Positions 1 to 5,298 of a DNA stretch of 7,012 bases are shown here, piece after piece. Numbering within the stretch: the stretch's first letter is position 1; the number at the start of each line of letters is the position of its first letter. Origin of the DNA: Chloroflexota bacterium. Lineage in GTDB: Bacteria; Chloroflexota; Anaerolineae; Anaerolineales; Villigracilaceae. The notes beneath the pieces are model-generated. The model had not been told where the DNA came from, ran no database searches, and was given only the letters and a program-made list of their open reading frames with translations. A program made the translations under genes and the position numbers. The stretch lies in NCBI GenBank assembly GCA_016191895.1, contig JACPVD010000068.1:1-7012 (forward strand). Reading direction: 5' to 3'.

Positions 1-1
1 A

Positions 2-1723
2 CAACGCCGTAATATTCTCACCTTGCTCTCTAGCAACGTGAATGGACGAAGTATCATCCATCAATTGCAGGAAGAAGGCGTGGAACTCGGCTACGACACA
101 TACACCGTCCCGTTTGGAACAGATACGATTTCGGCAATCTACGCGTTGGGGTTTGCCACTCGTTCCGCCTTGACCTTCGGCGGGATGAAGCCCGGCATGT
201 CGCGCGAAATTTTGCTCTATAACAAGGAACGTGTGTTTGCGTTCGTGCTGGCTCTCGGCGAAGTAGACGATCTGAAATACGCCGCGGCGGCTGGCGCGAT
301 CAACTTTGGTTTCCCTGTCATTGCGGATACGGTCATCCCTGAAATTTTGCCGACGGGTGTTACCACATACGAACACGTTGTCTCTGTACCATTCAATCAA
401 ATCGACGGCAAAGATGATTTGGAAAAAGCGGAAAGACTCGTTCAGAAGTGCATCGAAGTGCGCGGCGTGAAAGTGAAAGTATCCAACGTGGATGTGCCCG
501 TACCGTATGGCTCCGCATTTGAAGGCGAAGTTGTCCGCAAGGCGGATCTGCGCGTGGAATTCGGCGGCAAACATGCGCGTTGTTTTGAATACCTGCACAT
601 GGCAAAACTCGATGAAATGACCGACGGCAAGATCGATGTCATCGGCCCCGACTTCTCGCAAGTCGCCGCGCAAGGGTACATGGACATGGGCATCGTCATC
701 AAGGTTGCGGGACGCCAAATGCAACAAGACTTTGAGCCTGTGTTGGAAAGACAAGTCCATTACTTTGTGAACGGCGCATCGGGGATTCAGCATGTCGGTC
801 AACGTGACATCGCGTGGATTCGCATCTCGAACGCCGCGGCAGATAAAGGCTTCAGCCTCGAATCGTTCGGCAAAATTTTGCATGCGAGATTCCACGAAGA
901 CTTCGGCGCGATCGTGGATAAAGTGCAAGTCACCATTGTCACCGACCCCGCGCTCCACACCGAATGGCTGGAAAAGGCGCGCGCCGCGTACGACTTCCGC
1001 AACAAACGTCTCGCCGACTTGACCGACGATAAAGTAGATGAGTTCTACTCTTGCACGTTATGTCAATCGTTCGCGCCGAATCACGTTTGCGTGGTTTCGC
1101 CGGAACGCCTCGGCTTGTGCGGCGCGTACAACTGGCTGGACTGTAAAGCCTCGTTCAGCATTAATCCCACCGGGCCGAATCAGCCGATCAAACTTCTCAA
1201 GATGATCGACTCTCGCAAAGGCTACTGGCAGGGAACGAACGACTACGCAAAGATCGGTTCGCACGGCGTTGTGCAGGAAGTCTCGATGTACTCCATCATG
1301 GAAAACCCGATGACTGCCTGCGGCTGTTTCGAGTGTATCGTGATGCTGATCCCCGAAGCCAACGGCGTGATGGTGGTCAGCCGCGAAGATACAGCCATGA
1401 CCCCCGCAGGCATGACCTTCTCCACCCTTGCGGGAATCGCGGGTGGCGGGATGCAAACCCCCGGCGTGATGGGCGTGGGCAAGTTCTATCTCATCAGCCC
1501 CAAGTTCATTTCCTCCGATGGCGGCTTCAAGCGCATCGTGTGGATGTCGTCCGTGCTGAAGAACAGCATGGCCGATGAATTCAAAGCTGTCTGCGAGCGC
1601 GAAGGCGACCCGGACTTCATGGGTCGAATCGCCGATGCGAACAGCGCAACGACGGTTGAGGAGTTGCTTGCTTTTCTTGAAGCGCACGATCATCCCGCGA
1701 TGGCAATGGAGCCGATGTTTTAG
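2..1723 (+). CDS. acsB: Acetyl-CoA synthase catalytic subunit AcsB (CO-methylating), 5'-truncated by window edge
   Basis: AcsB condenses a CoFeSP-borne methyl group, CO and CoA into acetyl-CoA, in the cytoplasm, in complex with CODH. The frame is open from the left edge, so the TTG at 23 is not a real start; 573 residues are visible and about 155 are missing by comparison with the roughly 729-residue Moorella enzyme. In visible numbering, the four A-cluster [4Fe-4S] cysteines are C351, C354, C363 and C373 (motif CTLCQSFAPNHVC, then GLCG). The Cys-Gly-Cys holding the distal nickel is C440-G441-C442. The spacing from C354 to C440 is 86 residues, as between Moorella C509 and C595. The phenylalanine gating the A-cluster (Moorella F512) is present as F357. 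The visible part covers the end of the CODH-facing domain 1 and all of domains 2 and 3, which marks the bacterial type rather than archaeal CdhC. No frameshift or missing ligand is seen. Confidence 0.97.
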   Translation, partial: QRRNILTLLSSNVNGRSIIHQLQEEGVELGYDTYTVPFGTDTISAIYALGFATRSALTFGGMKPGMSREILLYNKERVFAFVLALGEVDDLKYAAAAGAINFGFPVIADTVIPEILPTGVTTYEHVVSVPFNQIDGKDDLEKAERLVQKCIEVRGVKVKVSNVDVPVPYGSAFEGEVVRKADLRVEFGGKHARCFEYLHMAKLDEMTDGKIDVIGPDFSQVAAQGYMDMGIVIKVAGRQMQQDFEPVLERQVHYFVNGASGIQHVGQRDIAWIRISNAAADKGFSLESFGKILHARFHEDFGAIVDKVQVTIVTDPALHTEWLEKARAAYDFRNKRLADLTDDKVDEFYSCTLCQSFAPNHVCVVSPERLGLCGAYNWLDCKASFSINPTGPNQPIKLLKMIDSRKGYWQGTNDYAKIGSHGVVQEVSMYSIMENPMTACGCFECIVMLIPEANGVMVVSREDTAMTPAGMTFSTLAGIAGGGMQTPGVMGVGKFYLISPKFISSDGGFKRIVWMSSVLKNSMADEFKAVCEREGDPDFMGRIADANSATTVEELLAFLEAHDHPAMAMEPMF

Positions 1724-1786
1724 GTAATTGGGAATACTGCCCTGAGCGAAGTCGAAGGACATTGCGTAACATCAGTTGGTAATTGG
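1723..1786. repeat. Intergenic short repeat: 9-bp direct repeats flanking a CCTGAGCGAAGTCGAAGG word
   Basis: The gap between acsB and the next gene holds two identical copies of GGTAATTGG, at 1723-1731 and 1778-1786. Between them, at about 1741-1758, sits CCTGAGCGAAGTCGAAGG. From memory, this last word and close variants recur between genes in Chloroflexota and some other bacteria; I cannot check copy number here. The two 9-mers could be target-site-like flanks or remnants of a GGTAATT heptamer repeat like those in the downstream gaps. No terminal inverted repeat or hairpin with a T-run is apparent. I see no convincing promoter in the gap. Confidence 0.5.
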
Positions 1787-1802
1787 ATGAAAGGAGTCTA
1801 TC

Positions 1803-2357
1803 ATGCTTACACATCATGACACATTGGACGAGCCTGTTGTGAAGATGGCGAAGAGGGCGTTGGAGACTGAAAATGTCAGGTTGATCCTTCCGTACGTTCC
1901 AAAGGAAAGCGAAGCCGATGTCGTTGCGGCGTTCAACAAAGTATTGCCTCTGCGTACACAACCCAACAGCGCGCACGAAATCGCGGATATGTTCTTCTAC
2001 GAAATGGTCATCCGCCTGCACCGCATGGGTGAAGGCGCGCCATACGCAGAACCTGCGACACTGGAGGAAGCCCCGATCATTCCGATTGCGGAACGGGCCA
2101 TCGAGACGGGTTGCCTTGAAGAATTGAGACATGCGCTCATGCGCGTCATCGAGGACGAAATCGAGAAACGGTTCGGGCATATCCAGCAATTGAAACAGCG
2201 TCTCGAAGTCAGTACGGATGACGCGGAAGCCGCAGTGGACGACGCGCGCGAATACGTCGATTCCATGTTTGGGATCCAGGCGTGGTCGCGCAAAGTCTAT
2301 CTCGCCGCAACGAGTGGGATGCGCGAGATGGCTGGGGACGTCAGCACCAAGCGCTAA
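1803..2357 (+). CDS. DUF6448-like protein of unknown function, ACS-operon associated
   Basis: A 184-residue, acidic, mostly helical soluble protein with no signal peptide or membrane segment. The opening residues (HHDTLDEPVVKMAKRALET) and the later block EMVIRLHRMGEGAPY (67-81) match what I remember of DUF6448 proteins, which usually begin close to HCDTxDGPVV. Here the usual cysteine is replaced by His5. The function of that family is not known to me. The protein looks internally duplicated: P11-V-V-x2-A-K-R-A-L-E-T resembles P91-I-I-x2-A-E-R-A-I-E-T. The ATG at 1803 has a good Shine-Dalgarno (AAAGGAG, 1790-1796) six bases upstream. It lies 79 bases after acsB and 42 before the next gene, so it is probably cotranscribed with the acetyl-CoA synthase genes. 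The conserved histidines and acidic residues (H4, H5, D6, E67, H73) could bind a metal or cofactor, but that is speculation. Confidence 0.85.
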   Translation: MLTHHDTLDEPVVKMAKRALETENVRLILPYVPKESEADVVAAFNKVLPLRTQPNSAHEIADMFFYEMVIRLHRMGEGAPYAEPATLEEAPIIPIAERAIETGCLEELRHALMRVIEDEIEKRFGHIQQLKQRLEVSTDDAEAAVDDAREYVDSMFGIQAWSRKVYLAATSGMREMAGDVSTKR

Positions 2358-2399
2358 ATAAACAAGCCCGTCATACCTCAGGGGCATTGAAAGGAACCC

Positions 2400-2843
2400 A
2401 TGCGCAAATCCTTTGTTCTCTGGTTGCTTGCCACTTCCCTGATCTTTCTCTCCATCGGCGGACTCTACGGCGGCATCCTCATGCTCACCGACCCCAGCGG
2501 CAAGTCGCTTCAAATGGACTCTGTCCTGCCGCAACTCCTCGTCCCGAATTATGTCCTGCCGGGATTCTTCCTCCTCTTCGTGATGGGACTCGCGCCTCTC
2601 TTCCTGACCTTTGGCCTGCTCGCCCGCCCAAAGTGGATTCAACTCCCAAATATTTTCCGCCACTACTGGGCATGGACAGCGACTCTCGCGCTCGGCATCG
2701 CGCTGATTCTCTGGCTGGCACTGCAAGCCTTCCTGATCGGCTTTCAATGGCCGATTCAATATGTCACCGCCATAAACGGCCTGCTCATTATTTTGTTTTC
2801 ACTCATCCCGCAAGTCCGCAAAAGATTCGAAATCCCAACCTGA
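2400..2843 (+). CDS. Small four-helix integral membrane protein, function unknown
   Basis: A 147-residue hydrophobic protein with four predicted membrane helices at about residues 5-29, 48-75, 90-115 and 118-137, and a short basic tail (RKRFE). A conserved-looking loop, T30-DPSGKSLQMD, follows helix 1. The pattern GG...L.DPSG..L, then a Pro-Gly-rich helix 2 and W..Q..IG in helix 3, recalls uncharacterised four-helix proteins of Actinobacteria and Chloroflexota; I know of no assigned function. It has no cysteine and no recognisable catalytic motif. The ATG at 2400 is preceded by GAAAGGA (2389-2395). It sits 42 bases after the DUF6448-like gene and 41 before acsD, so it is likely part of the same transcript. 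It is not a known part of the Wood-Ljungdahl pathway. A second open frame overlaps it, but the strongly hydrophobic, helix-spaced composition supports this reading. Confidence 0.8.
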   Translation: MRKSFVLWLLATSLIFLSIGGLYGGILMLTDPSGKSLQMDSVLPQLLVPNYVLPGFFLLFVMGLAPLFLTFGLLARPKWIQLPNIFRHYWAWTATLALGIALILWLALQAFLIGFQWPIQYVTAINGLLIILFSLIPQVRKRFEIPT

Positions 2844-2870
2844 AACTTGCAACCTGGAACTTGAAACCCC
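2836..2870 (+). repeat. Degenerate heptamer array (AACCTGn type), direct orientation
   Basis: Five consecutive 7-base units follow one another without gaps: CAACCTG, AAACTTG, CAACCTG, GAACTTG and AAACCCC. The array begins in the last codons of the membrane-protein gene (stop codon TGA at 2841-2843) and ends six bases before the acsD Shine-Dalgarno, so it fills the gap. Units lie in one orientation only, so no long hairpin is expected, unlike the two arrays further downstream. Confidence 0.75.
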
Positions 2871-2875
2871 ACACT

Positions 2876-2880
2876 GGAGG
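2876..2880 (+). promoter_or_regulatory. Ribosome-binding site deciding the acsD start
   Basis: GGAGG lies four bases before the ATG at 2885. It matters because the acsD frame stays open upstream to about 2282, through the end of one gene and all of the membrane-protein gene. The strong site, together with homology to the family beginning only here, fixes the start at 2885 and rejects the longer reading. Confidence 0.85.
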
Positions 2881-2884
2881 AACA

Positions 2885-3829
2885 ATGCCCATCGAAATGC
2901 CAAAAGATAAATGGCCCGGAAGCATCAAGAAAGTGACATTGGGCGCAACAAGCGCGGATGGAGGGACACGCACAAAGACAATCACATTGGGCGGAGAGAC
3001 CACCCTGCCCTATCTCCATTTTGAAGCGCCGACGCCAAATAAGCCCGTTATCGCCATCGAGATCAAATCGCACAAGCCCGACGACTGGTCACCGTTGCTG
3101 GCGGAGGTTTGGAGCGACGCGATGAACGACCCCGCGCAATGGGCGAAGAAGGCCGAAGAAACCGGCGCGGACATGATCGTCCTCGAACTAACGCTGGAAG
3201 ATACGCCCGATGGCGCGGTAAACGCTGTCAAGTCTGTGCTGGGCGCAACGGGACTTCCGCTCATTGTGTGGGGACCCGGTCAATCTGAGAAGGATAACGA
3301 ACTGCTCATTCCAATCTCCGATGCAACCAAAGGCGAAAGACTCCTGTTGGGAATTTGCGAAGATAAAAATTACCGCACTATTGTCGCTTCAGCGATGGCG
3401 AACGGACATCTCGTTCAGGCGCGCACCGCGATGGATGTGAACCTTGCCAAACAACTTAACATCCTCATCACCGACATGGGACTGCCCGCTGACCGCATCA
3501 TCATGGACCCGACAACGGGCGCGCTCGGTTACGGAATCGAATACGGCTACTCGGTGATGGAGCGCCTGCGCCTCGCCGCGCTGCAAGGCGATGCGATGAC
3601 CCAACTCCCGATGATCGTCACGCCTGGGTATGAAGCGTGGAAAACAAAGGAAGCGAAGGTCGGCGAAGGCGTGCCTGAGTCGTGGGGCGATTGGAAAGCC
3701 CGCGCGCTTCATTGGGAAACCATCACCGCGCTCGCGCTCATCGAATCCGGCGCGGATGTGATTGTGTTGAGACATCCGGAGTCGGTGAAACGAGTCAAGG
3801 ATACGATCGAAGAACTAATCGCAGTTTGA
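2885..3829 (+). CDS. acsD: Corrinoid iron-sulfur protein small subunit AcsD (ACDS delta subunit type)
   Basis: AcsD is the small subunit of the CoFeSP heterodimer, which accepts the methyl group from methyltetrahydrofolate (via AcsE) and delivers it to the A-cluster of AcsB. The product is 314 residues, close to the roughly 310-325 usual for bacterial AcsD. The sequence fits the family's TIM-barrel: an N-terminal segment with LPYLHFEAP and PVIAIEI, a central GADMIVLEL strand, the block MDVNLAKQLNILITDMGL, then DPTTGALGYGIEY at 208-220 and a C-terminal ESGADVIVLRHPES. No cysteine cluster is expected, since the Fe-S motif is in AcsC. It lies 41 bases after the membrane-protein gene and 72 bases before acsC, the usual acsD-acsC neighbourhood. 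No truncation or unusual residue is seen. Confidence 0.96.
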   Translation: MPIEMPKDKWPGSIKKVTLGATSADGGTRTKTITLGGETTLPYLHFEAPTPNKPVIAIEIKSHKPDDWSPLLAEVWSDAMNDPAQWAKKAEETGADMIVLELTLEDTPDGAVNAVKSVLGATGLPLIVWGPGQSEKDNELLIPISDATKGERLLLGICEDKNYRTIVASAMANGHLVQARTAMDVNLAKQLNILITDMGLPADRIIMDPTTGALGYGIEYGYSVMERLRLAALQGDAMTQLPMIVTPGYEAWKTKEAKVGEGVPESWGDWKARALHWETITALALIESGADVIVLRHPESVKRVKDTIEELIAV

Positions 3830-3887
3830 AAGTTTACAGGTTCCAATGTTTGAACGTTCAAACTTTCAAACCTGCCAACCTTCGAAC
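3824..3887. repeat. Inverted octamer array with perfect 16-bp palindrome between acsD and acsC
   Basis: Exactly eight 8-base units fill 64 bases. The four left units all begin with GTT (for example GTTTGAAA and GTTTGAAC), and the four right units all end in AAC (for example GTTCAAAC and CTTCGAAC). The symmetry centre is between 3855 and 3856, where GTTTGAACGTTCAAAC (3848-3863) is a perfect palindrome. Over the full 32-base arms I count 25 Watson-Crick pairs, one G-T and six mismatches. It starts within the last codons of acsD (stop TGA at 3827-3829) and ends two bases before the acsC ribosome-binding site. No T-run follows, so it is not a standard intrinsic terminator. Confidence 0.85.
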
Positions 3888-3901
3888 CCAAGGAGATAAC
3901 C

Positions 3902-5224
3902 ATGGCATTAAGTGGCATTCAAATTTATAAATTACTCCCCCAGACTAACTGCAAAGAATGCGGCTTTCCAACTTGTCTGGCCTTCGCGATGAAACTCGCC
4001 GCGAAACAGGTTGAACTTTCGGGCTGTCCCTACGTCAGCGATGAATCGAAAAAGCAACTGGCCGAATCCGCCGCGCCGCCGATTCGATTAATCACATTGA
4101 AGGCTGGCACGGAAGTGAAAGCGGGCAACGAAGTCGTGATGTTCCGTCACGAAAAGACCTTCTACAACAAGCCCGGCCTGTTCATCAAGGTCAAAGCCTC
4201 TGATCCCGATATCGCCTCGAAGGTCGCAAAGGCAGACGCTTATAAAGTCAATTACGTCGGTATGGATTTCACCATCGACGGATTCGCCGTCGAAGCGGAT
4301 GGCGGAGATTTTGTCGGGGCAGTAAAAGCCGTTCGGGGAGCGACCAGGCGTCCGTTAATTTTGATCGCAAACGACGCGGCGCAACTGGACTCCGCCTTGA
4401 GTCTGCTTGCCAACGAATCGGCATTGATCTACGCCGCAGACGCATCCAATTACGAAGCGCTGGCGGATGTGGCAAGGAAACATAAAGCCGCGCTCACCGT
4501 CAAAGCGGATTCGTTCGATGCGCTCGCCGACCTCACACAAAAAATTCAAGCCAAGGGCGTGGAAGATATGGTGTTGGATTTGGGTGGAAAGAATCTCGGC
4601 GAATGGCTGAACCGATCCACACAGGCGCGCAGACTTGCGATCAAAGCCAACCAACGCGCGGTGGGTTACCCGACGGTTTTCTTCGCGGGCCAAAACGGCG
4701 CGGAGAAGGAAGCCGTGTGCGCCGCGCAAGCCATTGCGAAATACGCGGGCTTTGTTGTGCTCGATACCTTCACGCCCGAACTCGCTTATGCATTGTTGGT
4801 GTTGCGCGAAAATATTTATACCGACCCGCAAAAACCGATTCAAGTACAACCCGGCATTTACGAAATTAATTCGCCGAATGCCGACAGCCCTGTTCTCGTC
4901 ACGACCAACTTCAGCATCACCTACTTCTCCGTTGCCAACGAAGTGGAGGGAAGCGGCCTGCCCGCGTGGCTTCTCGTCACCGACGCGGAGGGCATGTCTG
5001 TTCTCACCGCATGGGCGGCGGGCAAATTCGACGCGGAACGAATCGCAAAAGCCGTCAAGGGCTTTAACGTGGCAGAGAAGATCAGCAAAAAGCGAATCAT
5101 ATTGCCCGGCCATGTGGCAGTTCTCTCCGGCGAACTCGAAGAAGAACTCGCAGGCTGGGAGATTCGCGTTGGACCGAGGGAAGCAGTGGATCTTCCCGTG
5201 TTTATGAAGCAGGCTCTTAATTAG
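3902..5224 (+). CDS. acsC: Corrinoid iron-sulfur protein large subunit AcsC (ACDS gamma subunit type)
   Basis: AcsC is the cobalamin- and [4Fe-4S]-carrying subunit that shuttles the methyl group between the folate methyltransferase and acetyl-CoA synthase. The 440-residue product has the usual length. Domain order: an N-terminal Fe-S domain with C17-x2-C20-x4-C25-x16-C42 (start of the motif TNCKECGFPTC), a central TIM-barrel-like region to about residue 325, and a C-terminal corrinoid-binding domain. The last shows the family blocks TTNFSITYF (334-342), WLLVTDAEGMSVLTAWAAGKF (356-376), a PGHVAVLSGELEEEL stretch and GPREA (424-428). The ATG at 3902 has AAGGAG (3890-3895) six bases upstream. 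It follows acsD and precedes its activator acsV. All four cluster ligands are present, so the protein should be functional. Confidence 0.97.
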   Translation: MALSGIQIYKLLPQTNCKECGFPTCLAFAMKLAAKQVELSGCPYVSDESKKQLAESAAPPIRLITLKAGTEVKAGNEVVMFRHEKTFYNKPGLFIKVKASDPDIASKVAKADAYKVNYVGMDFTIDGFAVEADGGDFVGAVKAVRGATRRPLILIANDAAQLDSALSLLANESALIYAADASNYEALADVARKHKAALTVKADSFDALADLTQKIQAKGVEDMVLDLGGKNLGEWLNRSTQARRLAIKANQRAVGYPTVFFAGQNGAEKEAVCAAQAIAKYAGFVVLDTFTPELAYALLVLRENIYTDPQKPIQVQPGIYEINSPNADSPVLVTTNFSITYFSVANEVEGSGLPAWLLVTDAEGMSVLTAWAAGKFDAERIAKAVKGFNVAEKISKKRIILPGHVAVLSGELEEELAGWEIRVGPREAVDLPVFMKQALN

Positions 5225-5297
5225 GTTACAAGTTGCAGGTTACAGGTTGAAAGTTTTATGGCTCAACCTGTAACCTGTAACCTTGAACCTGTAACCC
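5223..5297. repeat. Inverted heptamer array forming a 28-bp hairpin in front of acsV
   Basis: The left half holds five 7-base units (GGTTACA, AGTTGCA, GGTTACA, GGTTGAA, AGTTTTA at 5224-5258). After the spacer TGGC, the right half holds five complementary-type units (TCAACCT, GTAACCT, GTAACCT, TGAACCT, GTAACCC at 5263-5297). Folding 5223-5250 on 5263-5290 leaves a 12-base loop and gives 24 Watson-Crick pairs, one G-T and three mismatches out of 28. The innermost 16 pairs (5235-5250 with 5263-5278) are uninterrupted, the last of them being the G-T. The stem includes part of the acsC stop codon (5222-5224) and ends eight bases before the acsV ATG. There is no trailing T-run, which argues against a rho-independent terminator. 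Confidence 0.85.
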
Positions 5298-5298
5298 C

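Noticed and set aside
23..25. TTG at 23 as the start of acsB
   Set aside because: The frame is open to the window edge with AcsB-like residues before it, and about 155 N-terminal residues of the family are missing, so the gene simply enters from the left.
1617..2759. Long minus-strand open frame of 380 codons
   Set aside because: It runs antisense across the end of acsB, the DUF6448-like gene and much of the membrane-protein gene, with no recognisable domain. It is the mirror of codon bias in the real genes.
2282..2884. An upstream extension of the acsD frame, overlapping the DUF6448-like and membrane-protein genes
   Set aside because: The translated extension is low-complexity, rich in His, Arg and Pro and unlike AcsD. 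The family homology and a strong ribosome-binding site put the start at 2885. The competing frame encodes a coherent four-helix membrane protein.
4355..5113. Minus-strand open frame of 252 codons inside acsC
   Set aside because: It is entirely antisense to the well-conserved acsC and has no recognisable motif.
5223..5297. Rho-independent terminator between acsC and acsV
   Set aside because: The stem is long and strong, but no T-run follows it and the next start codon is only eight bases away. The repeated-unit structure is a better description.
2836..5297. CRISPR-like repeats
   Set aside because: Units are 7-8 bases, contiguous and degenerate, with no spacers of regular length and no cas genes nearby.
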